From: an uncultured SAR86 cluster bacterium
GTDB taxonomy: Bacteria; Pseudomonadota; Gammaproteobacteria; Magnimaribacterales; Magnimaribacteraceae
Assembly (NCBI GenBank): GCA_902604855.1
Contig: CACLAF010000009.1
Location: forward strand, 1 to 55,439
Direction of reading: 5' to 3'
DNA length: 55,439 nucleotides
Shown here: piece after piece, positions 36,153 through 45,219 of the stretch
Position numbering within the stretch: position 1 is the stretch's first letter
How the letters are laid out: every line of letters starts with the position of its first letter
The notes under the pieces: generated by a model
Told to the model about the DNA's origin: nothing
Seen by the model: only the letters and a program-made list of their open reading frames with translations
The model's database searches: none
Translations under genes and position numbers: made by a program

Positions 36153-37319
36153 ATGAAAAAATTAAAAAAATTACCTTTTTTTATAGCTTTACTTAGCGCC
36201 ATTTCTACAGTTTCGCTTTTTTCTGAGGAGAGTTTTATTCCAAAGCCTCCCTCCTTAAATGCCTCAAATTATATTTTGATGGATTCAGTATCAGGAAGAA
36301 TACTTGCTGAAAATGATTCAGATGAAAGGATTGAGCCTGCAAGCATTACTAAAATAATGACAGGATATGTTGCTGCAGATCAAATAGCTAAAGGATTTAT
36401 AAGTTTAGAAGATGAAGTATTTATTAGTGAGAATTGCTGGAAGAAAGGCGGTTCAAAGATGTTTATTAGAGAAGGAACAAGAGTTCTTTTTTCAGATCTA
36501 ATCAAAGGAATGGTGATACAGTCTGGTAATGACGCTAGTTGTGCTATCGCAGAGCACGTTGCTATTTCTGAAGAAGGTTTTGTTGAGCTTATGCAGCTCT
36601 ACATTGAAGAGATGGGCATGGAGAATACCCAATTTAAAAATGTCAGTGGTTGGCCTGACCCCGAACATTATTCTTCAGCTAAAGACTTAGCAATTTTAAC
36701 AAAAAATCTTATAGACAAATTTCCCGATCACTATGCTCTTTATAAAGAGAAGTACTTTACTTTCAATGAAATCAAACAAAGAAATAGAAATAGCCTTCTA
36801 TGGCAAGATGAATCTATTGATGGAGTTAAAACAGGCCATACCGAAAGTGCTGGATATTGTTTAGTTTCCTCGGGCGTTAGAAATGACACAAGGTTGATTG
36901 CGGTTACCATGAGAAGCGCCTCGGAAAAATCTAGATTAACTGATAATAGACGTTTGTTAGATTATGGTTTCAGATACTACAGAACCAAACGTATCCTTGA
37001 AGCTGATTTATCTCTTGTCAATGAGCAAGTGTGGGGCGGTGAAGCGGATTCGGTAAATTTATCTTCCGCCGAAGAATTGTATCTAACCCTTTCACCCAGA
37101 GACTTTCCAAGAGTCGAACCTCAAATTAAGTTAAATGACTATCTTCAAGCACCAATTCAAAGAGGTCAGGTGGTTGGTAAGGTTGATCTAATTCTTGATG
37201 GAGACTCCCTTGCATCTGTTGATCTTGTGGCTATGAAAGATGTTCCTGCTCTAGGTTTCTTTGGCAGAGCATGGTCAAATATTAAGTTACTTACATATCA
37301 ATTTCTTATGGAAGAGTAA
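36153..37319 (+). CDS. dacA: D-alanyl-D-alanine carboxypeptidase (DacA/PBP5 family)
   Basis: This trims the terminal D-Ala of murein pentapeptides. The 388-aa protein starts MKKLKKLPFFIALLSA (signal peptide) at 36153; an earlier frame start at 36117 lies within mltB and adds no signal-like sequence. Catalytic motifs are SxxK at Ser64-Lys67 (PASITKIM), SGN in VIQSGNDASC, and KTG in GVKTGHTESAGY. A beta-rich C-terminal domain and a short amphipathic end (WSNIKLLTYQFLMEE) for membrane attachment follow. rlpA, often found between mltB and dacA, is absent here. Confidence 0.95.
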   Translation: MKKLKKLPFFIALLSAISTVSLFSEESFIPKPPSLNASNYILMDSVSGRILAENDSDERIEPASITKIMTGYVAADQIAKGFISLEDEVFISENCWKKGGSKMFIREGTRVLFSDLIKGMVIQSGNDASCAIAEHVAISEEGFVELMQLYIEEMGMENTQFKNVSGWPDPEHYSSAKDLAILTKNLIDKFPDHYALYKEKYFTFNEIKQRNRNSLLWQDESIDGVKTGHTESAGYCLVSSGVRNDTRLIAVTMRSASEKSRLTDNRRLLDYGFRYYRTKRILEADLSLVNEQVWGGEADSVNLSSAEELYLTLSPRDFPRVEPQIKLNDYLQAPIQRGQVVGKVDLILDGDSLASVDLVAMKDVPALGFFGRAWSNIKLLTYQFLMEE

Positions 37320-37327
37320 TAAGTTTT

Positions 37328-38167
37328 ATGTGGGTTTATTTAGATGGAGAAATAATTCCTGCTGATGAAGCAAAGATTTCTCCTCTTGATAGAAGTTTCA
37401 CTTTTGGCGATGGCGTTTATGAGGTTATTCCTTCATATAACCAAGAATTATTCTTGTTTGAAGAACATTTACAAAGATTAAAGATATCCTTAGCTAAAAC
37501 TTTTATACCTGCTCCATCTGAACTTGATAATCTTGAGAATATTTTGAAGAAGTTACATGTTAAGAATGAATATCACAACCAGTCGTTCTACATACAAATC
37601 ACTCGAGGAGTTCAAGATTCAAGATCACATATGGCAAGTGAAAATATTGTCCCAACTTTATTCATTAATTCGCAAAAATTAGATATTAACTCCTATAGAG
37701 GCAATGCCAATAAAGAAGGTTTAAGAGTTCGTTTAGAAGAAGATATTAGATGGCAAAGATGCGATATCAAAACAACCGCCCTCATTGGCAATATATTGTC
37801 TATGCATGATCCCTCTTTAGAAATAGTGGATGAAATACTTTTACATAAAGATGGAATACTAAACGAAGGGTCTAAGTCTAATGTCTTCTTGGTAAAACAA
37901 GGTAAGGTTTACACTCCATCTTTGAATCAAAATATTCTCCCTGGTGTAACAAGAAATTTTATAATAAATCTTCTTAAAAAAAATAATATAGAAGTCTTTG
38001 AAGAGGAAATTTCTGTAGATTCAATTTATGAATGTGAAGAACTTTGGTTGACAAGTTCAACTAAAGAAATTCAACCAGTTGCTTTTATTGATGACTATAA
38101 AATTCCTACAAAAAAAACTGAACAATTAATTTGGAATAAAGCTCTGAAGCTTTTTAATCTATATTAA
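37328..38167 (+). CDS. dat: D-amino-acid aminotransferase (class IV, Dat-like)
   Basis: A 279-aa fold-type IV PLP enzyme. It starts MWVYLDGEIIPADEAKISPLDRSFTFGDGVYEV, the standard class IV beginning, and has the PLP lysine in RCDIKTTALIGN and the phosphate-binding LNEGSKSNVFLV. The family holds D-amino-acid, branched-chain and aminodeoxychorismate enzymes. The place after dacA and segments such as ITRGVQDSRSH favour D-amino-acid aminotransferase, giving D-Glu or D-Ala for the wall. It ends on TTAA shared with holA. Confidence 0.87.
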   Translation: MWVYLDGEIIPADEAKISPLDRSFTFGDGVYEVIPSYNQELFLFEEHLQRLKISLAKTFIPAPSELDNLENILKKLHVKNEYHNQSFYIQITRGVQDSRSHMASENIVPTLFINSQKLDINSYRGNANKEGLRVRLEEDIRWQRCDIKTTALIGNILSMHDPSLEIVDEILLHKDGILNEGSKSNVFLVKQGKVYTPSLNQNILPGVTRNFIINLLKKNNIEVFEEEISVDSIYECEELWLTSSTKEIQPVAFIDDYKIPTKKTEQLIWNKALKLFNLY

Positions 38168-39135
38168 AAATTCAATGCCAGATCTCTAATAGACTGCCAA
38201 GGATTCTTATCTGATAAACCTTTTATCGCGGCATCTATTTCTGCAATATCTTTAAGTGAATTTTTTATTTTAGAATAAGAAAGACTATTAGAACGTTTAG
38301 ATAGTAAATCTAAGTAATATCTAGGACCCCAAATATTTTTTGTAGTCCCTTGTTCCAAGACTTTATATAGATTATTTATTTCTTTAGAAAGTGCCCACAA
38401 TACAAGGGGAGGTTGTGCTCCTTCTGCTCTTAAGGTTTCAATGATTCTGACTGTTCTTTTTCTATTTCCTTCAAGGAAGGAATTAGAGAGATCGAATATT
38501 CCAAATTTTGAAGAATTAGAAATAGAATTTTCCATATTTTCTAATGTAATTTCTTGTTCCGGAAATAAAAGAGATAGTTTCATTAACTCATGGGATGTAG
38601 CCAGCAGATTTCCCTCTGTTTTCTCCGATAAAAGCTGAATGGCCTCAACATCTAAATCAAGGTTTAAGCTCGAGGCCTTAGTTTTAATCCAGCTAGGCAT
38701 AGAACTTTTATTAACTGGTGGTTCAACTACAAAAATGCCACTTTCATCTAAGGCCTTAGCCCAGGCACTGGTTTGTTGCTTTTTTTCAAGCCTTTCAGCT
38801 GAAATGATTAGCAGTGCATTTTCATCTATATCAAGACAATAATCCTTGATAGCTTTTGAACCTTTGTTTCCTGGACCAGTTCCAATAAGTTTAATTTCAA
38901 CTATTTTCTTTGAACCAAATAAATCAAAATTTTCATTTTCTGAACTAAGGAAACTCCAATCCGTATCTTTAGTAATTATATGAGTTTGTTTATCCTCAAA
39001 ACCAGCTAATTTTGCTTTCTTTATAACCTCATCAGTTAACTCAGAAATTTGAATTGATTCTTCTGCAAAGAAAGAATAAATAGGACCTAATTTAGTTTCT
39101 AAGTCTTTGATAAAGTGAGCTTTACTTAATTTCAT
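38164..39135 (-). CDS. holA: DNA polymerase III subunit delta (HolA)
   Basis: The delta subunit of the clamp loader opens the sliding clamp. The protein has 323 aa with an N-terminal RecA-like part (KLGPIYSFFAEES, then a long middle with LLIISAERLEKKQQTSAWAKAL) and the helical collar with EGNLLATSHELMKLSLL and WALSKEINNLY. I place the start at the ATG 39135 rather than the TTG at 39153. It overlaps lptE by 14 nt. Position leuS-lptE-holA is the conserved gammaproteobacterial order and supports the call despite modest sequence conservation. Confidence 0.92.
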   Translation of the reverse strand: MKLSKAHFIKDLETKLGPIYSFFAEESIQISELTDEVIKKAKLAGFEDKQTHIITKDTDWSFLSSENENFDLFGSKKIVEIKLIGTGPGNKGSKAIKDYCLDIDENALLIISAERLEKKQQTSAWAKALDESGIFVVEPPVNKSSMPSWIKTKASSLNLDLDVEAIQLLSEKTEGNLLATSHELMKLSLLFPEQEITLENMENSISNSSKFGIFDLSNSFLEGNRKRTVRIIETLRAEGAQPPLVLWALSKEINNLYKVLEQGTTKNIWGPRYYLDLLSKRSNSLSYSKIKNSLKDIAEIDAAIKGLSDKNPWQSIRDLALNF

Positions 39136-39616
39136 TGAGTTGAGTAGATGCAATAAATTCTATATTCCTTATCGCTTTTGCGATAAAAGTTATGGTTACT
39201 GATTGAATCTCTTCTTCAAATGCCAGAAGATTTGACTGGTTAAAATCAATAAAAGATGAGTCTTCGAAAATATGCATTATTGAATTACCGCCATCATTTC
39301 CTATTTGATATTTCAATTTATAATCTAATCTTACTTGTGTTGTTCTTGCACCTTGTCCAGTAGACCCAACAAATTTTTCTATAGAATGACTAATGATTTT
39401 GAGCCGCGAGTCAGAATCTGTATTTCTAGATAAAACATAATTCTTTGAATTAAGCTGGTTTTCTAATTCTAGGTTCAGCTCTGACTTTTTGGCTTCATAG
39501 CTTATGACTTGATTAGACAAACTTGTTGAGTAATTTCTAAGTTCATAGCCACACGAATTAACTATGAAAATTAAAATCAAAAGTAATTTAATATCCAATG
39601 CCTGAGTTATTTTCAT
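39122..39616 (-). CDS. lptE: LPS-assembly lipoprotein LptE
   Basis: LptE plugs the LptD barrel and helps place lipopolysaccharide in the outer leaflet. The 164-aa protein has a lipoprotein signal with lipobox VNSC and acylation site Cys22, followed by GYELR, the usual mature start of LptE. The rest is poorly conserved, as is normal in the family; QVRLDYKLKYQ is a typical strand. It overlaps leuS by ATGA and lies in the leuS-lptE-holA order. Confidence 0.93.
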   Translation of the reverse strand: MKITQALDIKLLLILIFIVNSCGYELRNYSTSLSNQVISYEAKKSELNLELENQLNSKNYVLSRNTDSDSRLKIISHSIEKFVGSTGQGARTTQVRLDYKLKYQIGNDGGNSIMHIFEDSSFIDFNQSNLLAFEEEIQSVTITFIAKAIRNIEFIASTQLNEIK

Positions 39617-42060
39617 ATAACTATATTTAGTATCTTTCCTGGAACATAGATTATTTTTTTAACTTCAGCACCATCTAAATGCTTTATTATTTTTTCGTCA
39701 TTTAGAGCCATAGATTTTATAAAATCATCTTCTGTTTCTTTATCTATCTCGATCTCAGATCGCAGCTTCCCATTTACTTGAATAGCAATTTTTAATTTGT
39801 CATCTATCAGCAAGGATTCTTCAATTTTTGGCCAAGACTTATCAATAATCGACTCTTGAGGATAAAGTTGCCACCACAGGTGCTGACATAAATGAGGCGT
39901 AATTGGATTTAACATTAATAGAATTGATTCAATAGCTTCATTGGCAACTTTTCTCATCTCTGGACTAGCACTTGAGTCAAACCATTCTTGTGGAATGTTA
40001 TTAGAGAGCTCCATTACAGCTGCAATAGCAGTATTGAAACTATGTCTTCTTAAATAATCATCTTTTACTTTAGATAAAGTCTTATGAATCTTTGATCGCA
40101 TTAATTTCAAATCTTTAATTGAATGATTTATATCAATATCATCGGGTAGGCCTGCATCTATATGCTTATTAACAAGTTTCCATATTCTGTTAATAAATCT
40201 ATGAGCACCTTGTACTCCTTGATCAGACCATTCGAGAGATTGCTCTGGAGGAGCAGCAAATAACACAAAAAGTCTGACGGTATCTGCGCCATATTTTTCA
40301 ATTAAACCCTGTGGATCAACCGTATTTCCTTTTGATTTAGACATTTTGGCACCATCTTTCAAAACCATACCTTGGCAAAGTAAATTTTTGAAAGGTTCGT
40401 CTCCTTCAACTAGACCGATGTCTCTCATACATCTAAAGTAAAAACGTGAATATAGAAGATGTAATACGGCGTGTTCTATGCCACCTATATACTGGTCAAC
40501 TGGAAGCCAGTAGTTAGCTCTATCATCAAGCATAGAATCATGACTATCAAAACTAGCAAACCTTGCGTAATACCAAGATGATTCAAAGAATGTATCAAAA
40601 GTATCAGTTTCTCTTATAAGGGCTTTACCTTCTTGATCGACGTTTAAGAATTCAGGCATATCCTTCAATGGAGAGCTGACACCCTTGAATTCAACCTTGG
40701 AAGGTAATTCAACAGGTAAATCTTTGGCATGAAAATTTTCTTCACCATCACTCAGAATCGGAATCGGTGCACCCCAATACCTTTGTCTTGAAACTCCCCA
40801 ATCCCTCAAGCGAAAGTTAGTCTCTTTGTAACCACAGTTAAGGGCTGTCGCCTTTTTTTCTATAGCTTGGAAAGCATCGTCAAAGTTTAATCCATCAAAC
40901 TCTCCTGAATTAATGAGAACATTTTTTTCAATAGTTGCCTCTTTAATTTTAACTTCACTATGACTATTTTTTATAACCTGCAAGATGGGTAACTTATACT
41001 TAGTGGCAAATTCAAAATCCCTTTGATCATGAGCTGGAACTGCCATCAAAGCACCAGAGCCATAGTCACTCAGAACAAAGTTAGCAATCCAAATAGGTAT
41101 TTTTTCTTTTGTGAATGGATGAATTGCAAATAAATCTGTAAAAATGCCCTCTTTTTCTTGTTTAGCAAATTCAGCTTCTGATACTTTTATCTTGCTCTGC
41201 TTTTCAAGAAAATCTTTTATATCATCTCTTTTTGCTGAAAGATCTGAAACTAGAAAATGAGATGATGATATAGCTATGAAGGAGACACCCATTATGGTGT
41301 CAGGTCTTGTTGTGAAGACATCAATCACTGCTTCTGTGTCTTCAATGCCAAAACTGAAATTCATACCTTCAGATTTCCCTATCCAATTTTTTTGTTGGAT
41401 TTTTACTTGTTCTGGCCAACCATCTAATTTATCTGTTCCTTGCAGGAGTTCTTCTGCGTAATCTGTAATTTTTAGAAACCATTGCTTCAAAATCTTTTTT
41501 TCTACTTCTGCTCCTGATCTCCACCCCTTTCCATCTATTACTTGTTCATTTGCAAGTACAGTCTGATCTACAGGGTCCCAATTAACTTCAGCTTCTTCTT
41601 GATAAGCTATGCCTTTTTCAAGCATTTGCAGGAAGAACCATTGTTCCCATTTATAGTAATCTGATTCTGATGTTGCAAATTCTCTTTTCCAGTCATATGC
41701 AAACCCCAGCCTTGTAAGCTGTTTTTTCATACTTTCTATATTTTTTGAAGTCCAATCTGATGGTTGGACCTTATTATCTATTGCAGCATTTTCAGCAGGT
41801 AGACCAAATGCGTCCCAACCCATAGGTTGAAGTACATTTTTTCCAAGCATCCTTTGAAATCTACTTATTGCATCGCCAATGGTGTAGTTTCTGACATGGC
41901 CCATATGAATTGATCCACTGGGATAAGGAAACATGCTGAGGCAAAAGTACTTTTCTTTACTATGGTCTTCGGTTACAGAAAACGATTCATTTTCTTTCCA
42001 ATACTCTTGAACCTGATGCTCTATGTCTCCCGGTTCATAAGGAAGATCTTTATCAGGCAT
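39613..42060 (-). CDS. leuS: Leucyl-tRNA synthetase
   Basis: A class I aminoacyl-tRNA synthetase of 815 aa. It has FPYPSGSIHMGHVRNYTIGDAI with the HMGH form of the HIGH motif (residues 52-55), an editing (CP1) domain with TTRPDTIMGV and VPAHDQRDFEFA, and GAKMSKSKGN before the anticodon-binding domain. The C-terminal DKLKIAIQVNGKLRSEI is typical. It overlaps accC by 1 nt upstream and lptE by 4 nt downstream. Confidence 0.98.
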   Translation of the reverse strand: MPDKDLPYEPGDIEHQVQEYWKENESFSVTEDHSKEKYFCLSMFPYPSGSIHMGHVRNYTIGDAISRFQRMLGKNVLQPMGWDAFGLPAENAAIDNKVQPSDWTSKNIESMKKQLTRLGFAYDWKREFATSESDYYKWEQWFFLQMLEKGIAYQEEAEVNWDPVDQTVLANEQVIDGKGWRSGAEVEKKILKQWFLKITDYAEELLQGTDKLDGWPEQVKIQQKNWIGKSEGMNFSFGIEDTEAVIDVFTTRPDTIMGVSFIAISSSHFLVSDLSAKRDDIKDFLEKQSKIKVSEAEFAKQEKEGIFTDLFAIHPFTKEKIPIWIANFVLSDYGSGALMAVPAHDQRDFEFATKYKLPILQVIKNSHSEVKIKEATIEKNVLINSGEFDGLNFDDAFQAIEKKATALNCGYKETNFRLRDWGVSRQRYWGAPIPILSDGEENFHAKDLPVELPSKVEFKGVSSPLKDMPEFLNVDQEGKALIRETDTFDTFFESSWYYARFASFDSHDSMLDDRANYWLPVDQYIGGIEHAVLHLLYSRFYFRCMRDIGLVEGDEPFKNLLCQGMVLKDGAKMSKSKGNTVDPQGLIEKYGADTVRLFVLFAAPPEQSLEWSDQGVQGAHRFINRIWKLVNKHIDAGLPDDIDINHSIKDLKLMRSKIHKTLSKVKDDYLRRHSFNTAIAAVMELSNNIPQEWFDSSASPEMRKVANEAIESILLMLNPITPHLCQHLWWQLYPQESIIDKSWPKIEESLLIDDKLKIAIQVNGKLRSEIEIDKETEDDFIKSMALNDEKIIKHLDGAEVKKIIYVPGKILNIVI

Positions 42061-43394
42061 TATTTTTCCTTATTGAGATTTTCTAGATAATTTATATTGA
42101 AAGTACCATTAATAAAATTAGGATCATTTATTAATTTTCTATGCATTTCTAAATTTGTATCTATACCTAGAACATACATTTCATCTAGAGCTCTTTCTAA
42201 TCTGGCTCTTGCGTCTTCACGATCATTGGCTCGACAGATTACCTTTGCAATAAGAGAGTCATAATATGGAGGCACTACATAATCTTTGTACAAATGAGAA
42301 TCCATTCTAACTCCGATTCCTCCAGGTGCATGATATTCAAGAATTTTACCGGGGGAGGGCAAAAATGTTTCAGAGTTTTCTGCATTAATTCTGCACTCTA
42401 TGGCATGACCTTTTAAAATGATATCTTGTTGTTTAATTTTAATTTCTTCATCTCTTGCTATTCTGAGCTGCAGTTTAACTAAGTCAATTCCTGTGACACT
42501 TTCTGTAACTGGATGCTCTACCTGGATTCTTGTATTCATCTCAATAAAATAAAAATTATCATTTTCGTAGAGAAACTCAAAAGTACCGGCACTTACGTAA
42601 TCTAATTGACGACATGCTTCTATGCACTGCATATATATTTCTTGCCTTTTTTCCTCTTTAATTCCAGGGGCGGGGGCTTCTTCAATCACTTTCTGATGCC
42701 TTCTTTGCAAAGAGCAATCTCTATCTCCAAGGTGAATTATATTTCCATGTCTGTCAGCCAGAACTTGAACTTCAATATGCCTAGGATTTTCTAAAAACTT
42801 CTCTAGATAAACTGTTGAATCTCCAAAAGCTACTGCAGACTCCTGTTGTGTTAATTCAATTGCACTATCTAATTCTTCTGGCGAATAAACTATCTTCATT
42901 CCTCTACCGCCACCGCCTGAAGCAGCTTTAATTATTACTGGATAACCAAGTTTTTCTGCTTCCTCGTGGACATTCTCATCTACTGCTCCAGAAGAACCGG
43001 GGACAATTGGTAGGCCGGATTTTAAAGCAAATTCTTTTGCAGAAACTTTATTCCCCATCATTCTAATGACTGAAGCTGACGGGCCTACAAAATCAAAACC
43101 ACTTTTTTCCACTTTTTCAGCAAAATCAGGATTTTCTGAGAGAAAGCCATAACCTGGATGCACACCATCAGATCCTGACAGCTCCATAGCACTTATTATT
43201 GCAGGTATGTTTAGATAACTTTGAGAAGAATCTGCAGGTCCTATACAAATCGATTCATCAGCCATTTTCACATGCATCAGATCTTTATCCGCTTCTGAAT
43301 AGGCTGCAACAGTTGGAATTTTTAACTCTTTTGCAGCTCTTAGGATACGAAGTGCTATTTCGCCTCGATTGGCGATTAAAAGTTTACTAAGCAT
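42060..43394 (-). CDS. accC: Acetyl-CoA carboxylase, biotin carboxylase subunit (AccC)
   Basis: AccC carboxylates biotin on AccB with ATP and bicarbonate, the first step of fatty-acid synthesis. The 444-aa ATP-grasp protein shows [37 protein letters not shown], the glycine loop [31 protein letters not shown] and [16 protein letters not shown]. Its start overlaps the accB stop by 1 nt (TAATG), which couples synthesis of the two subunits. Confidence 0.98.
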   Translation of the reverse strand: MLSKLLIANRGEIALRILRAAKELKIPTVAAYSEADKDLMHVKMADESICIGPADSSQSYLNIPAIISAMELSGSDGVHPGYGFLSENPDFAEKVEKSGFDFVGPSASVIRMMGNKVSAKEFALKSGLPIVPGSSGAVDENVHEEAEKLGYPVIIKAASGGGGRGMKIVYSPEELDSAIELTQQESAVAFGDSTVYLEKFLENPRHIEVQVLADRHGNIIHLGDRDCSLQRRHQKVIEEAPAPGIKEEKRQEIYMQCIEACRQLDYVSAGTFEFLYENDNFYFIEMNTRIQVEHPVTESVTGIDLVKLQLRIARDEEIKIKQQDIILKGHAIECRINAENSETFLPSPGKILEYHAPGGIGVRMDSHLYKDYVVPPYYDSLIAKVICRANDREDARARLERALDEMYVLGIDTNLEMHRKLINDPNFINGTFNINYLENLNKEK

Positions 43395-43843
43395 TATTTT
43401 GAAAGTTCAAAAAGTGATTGACCATATTCAACTGGCTCAGCATTTTCAACATTTACAGATAAAACTTTACCGGAGAACTCAGACTTAATTTCATTCATCA
43501 TTTTCATTGCTTCGACTATACAAACCACATCTCCTTCTGAAACGATATCTCCAACTGATACGAAGGGCTTAGCACCAGGCGAAGCTGAGGCATAAAATGT
43601 ACCAACCATTGGAGAATTAATTGAATTATTATCTTCTTTAGTGTCTTCATTAGATTGAGTTTCTTCAGAGATAATTTCCTGTTTATTTTCTTGGGGTATC
43701 ACTATAGATTGAGGTGCAATATTTTGGAGATTACCATGACTCTTAACCAATCTAACTGACTCTTCTCCTTCTTGTATTTCTATTTCTTCAAGGTTTGAAT
43801 TCTCCAGCATTTCGATTAGTTTTTTTACTTTTCTTATGTCCAT
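43394..43843 (-). CDS. accB: Biotin carboxyl carrier protein (AccB)
   Basis: AccB carries the biotin of acetyl-CoA carboxylase. The 149-aa protein has an N-terminal helical dimer part ([23 protein letters not shown]), a flexible linker rich in Glu/Asn/Gln (about residues 48-76) and the biotinyl domain with the biotin site EAMKM (Lys114). The linker is acidic rather than the Ala/Pro type of E. coli. The order aroQ-accB-accC is conserved. Confidence 0.97.
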   Translation of the reverse strand: MDIRKVKKLIEMLENSNLEEIEIQEGEESVRLVKSHGNLQNIAPQSIVIPQENKQEIISEETQSNEDTKEDNNSINSPMVGTFYASASPGAKPFVSVGDIVSEGDVVCIVEAMKMMNEIKSEFSGKVLSVNVENAEPVEYGQSLFELSK

Positions 43844-43859
43844 TCTATCTCCTAAATTA

Positions 43860-44297
43860 TCAATTAAATTTTTTCATAGCTTTTACTAAAGCTAGTTCGT
43901 AACCTTCTACACCCAAACCTGATATTACTCCCTCAGCTATGTCTGATAGGTAAGACTTTTGTCTAAAATCTTCTCGTGCGTATATATTTGAAATATGAAC
44001 TTCAATAAAAGGAATGTTGACACCTGTCAATGCATCTCTTAAGGCTATACTGCTATGAGTTAAAGCGCCTGGATTAATTATGATGCATTTCACCTGATTA
44101 TCTTTTGCGGAATGAATCAGATCTACTAACTCATGCTCAGCATTGCTTTGATGGCATATTAAATTACATTTTTTATCTTTAGAGATTTCAACAAGATGTG
44201 CCTCTATATCTCCCAATGTTTCAGATCCATATAAATCAGGTTCTCTGGTTCCCAATAAATTTAAATTGGGACCATTTAGAAGCATGTAGTTTGTCAT
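43860..44297 (-). CDS. aroQ: Type II 3-dehydroquinate dehydratase (AroQ)
   Basis: AroQ converts 3-dehydroquinate to 3-dehydroshikimate. The 145-aa protein has [20 protein letters not shown] with the catalytic Tyr in [21 protein letters not shown] and [18 protein letters not shown]. The usual NIHAREEFR motif has Tyr in place of the His, with the Arg loop otherwise kept. A TATAAA box lies 6 nt before the ATG. It leads into accB (16 bp). Confidence 0.96.
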   Translation of the reverse strand: MTNYMLLNGPNLNLLGTREPDLYGSETLGDIEAHLVEISKDKKCNLICHQSNAEHELVDLIHSAKDNQVKCIIINPGALTHSSIALRDALTGVNIPFIEVHISNIYAREDFRQKSYLSDIAEGVISGLGVEGYELALVKAMKKFN

Positions 44298-44303
44298 TAG
44301 AGT

Positions 44304-44309
44304 TTTATA
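44304..44309 (-). promoter_or_regulatory. -10 box predicting a leaderless aroQ mRNA
   Basis: On the minus strand TATAAA ends 6 nt before the aroQ ATG, placing the expected +1 on the start codon. The 63-bp gap to the DsbD-domain gene upstream leaves room for this promoter. No good -35 is seen. Confidence 0.4.
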
Positions 44310-44360
44310 AGGTATTTTCGGCGATTTTAAATGAATTTATAAGAAAAAGGTATCAGGGCT

Positions 44361-44837
44361 TTAGAAATTTTTTAAATTGTCAACCTGAATCTCTTTGCTT
44401 ATTGGAGGGTAACAGAACCCTTTCTCATTGCACCCTTGATAAACTACCTTTACAGACCCAAGATTTTCAGTCTTGTCTATAGTCTGTTTAACCTTGTTGT
44501 AGAAGACATCGACATTCCCAAAGTAAATATCATTGATCCTTATAGCATCACCCTCAATTTTTTGGTTTTCGACAAGATCGGCATCTGAATAAGTTTTAAA
44601 TTTATCTTTATACAAAAAGCAGTTTTCTTTAATAGTCCATGTAAGTATGATGTTTTCATCATCTTGTATATGAGCACTAAAGATAAAAGCTTCATCGCCA
44701 GAAAGAACCTTATCGTTTGTAATTTTTTCTAGAAAAGATTCTGTAGGATAAGAGTAAGAAGCGAAAGCAAAGATAGGAACAATGACAAAATATTTTTTCA
44801 AAGTTATTTTTATAAATTTTTTTATTTTTATAATCAT
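44361..44837 (-). CDS. Free-standing DsbD N-terminal (alpha) domain protein
   Basis: A 158-aa protein with an N-terminal signal sequence (basic then hydrophobic to about residue 27). It has the immunoglobulin-like DsbD alpha domain: LTWTIKENCFLYKDKF and VVYQGCNEKGFCYPP, with the redox pair Cys136 and Cys142 spaced as in E. coli nDsbD (103/109). The DsbD membrane domain and C-terminal thioredoxin are absent, and only 63 bp separate it from aroQ, so no remnant remains. Start is uncertain: ATG at 44837 overlaps the divergent gene by 56 bp; TTG at 44801 gives a shorter signal peptide. An electron source such as a CcdA-like protein must lie elsewhere. Confidence 0.82.
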   Translation of the reverse strand: MIIKIKKFIKITLKKYFVIVPIFAFASYSYPTESFLEKITNDKVLSGDEAFIFSAHIQDDENIILTWTIKENCFLYKDKFKTYSDADLVENQKIEGDAIRINDIYFGNVDVFYNKVKQTIDKTENLGSVKVVYQGCNEKGFCYPPISKEIQVDNLKNF

Positions 44838-45219
44838 TGGCTGCTCTAAACAAACTCCTCAAGAAATCATTATAAAGGATGCTCATCTTTATGTTCCCTT
44901 AAAAGGTGCGATGATGACTAGTGGATACTTAAGTATGGAAAATACTTCCAATAAATCTTTTGAGATAACAGGAATATCATGTTCGTCATCCAGAGCTGAA
45001 ATACATGAAACAAAAATAAATGCTGCAGGAATTATGACAATGGAAAAAAGGGATAGATTTGTTTTAACTCCTTTTGAAAAAATAATTTTTGTCCCTGGCG
45101 GGAAACATGTCATGCTTTGGGGATTGAGAGGCCCTACTGAGAACTATTTAGACTGTTCGTTTAATGTCTATGATGAAGATCCTATAAATTTTAAATTTAC
45201 GGTACAAAAGCGTGGATAA
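44782..45219 (+). CDS. PCuAC-type periplasmic copper chaperone lipoprotein
   Basis: This 145-aa protein has a lipoprotein signal ending IIIGC (Cys21). The PCuAC/DUF461 copper motif follows: His in RAEIHET, Met in AGIMTME, then PGGKHVMLWGL with HxM. The family delivers Cu(I) to the CuA site of cytochrome oxidase. An AGGAA ribosome-binding site precedes the ATG. Its 5' end overlaps the divergent DsbD-domain gene, itself a thiol-redox protein that could keep copper-site cysteines reduced; that link is inference. It overlaps the next gene by 8 nt. Confidence 0.9.
   Translation: MTKYFFKVIFINFFIFIIIGCSKQTPQEIIIKDAHLYVPLKGAMMTSGYLSMENTSNKSFEITGISCSSSRAEIHETKINAAGIMTMEKRDRFVLTPFEKIIFVPGGKHVMLWGLRGPTENYLDCSFNVYDEDPINFKFTVQKRG

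Noticed and set aside
44198-44482. 94-codon plus-strand frame across the aroQ / DsbD-domain gap
   Set aside because: It overlaps two well-supported minus-strand genes and has no ribosome-binding site or recognisable sequence.
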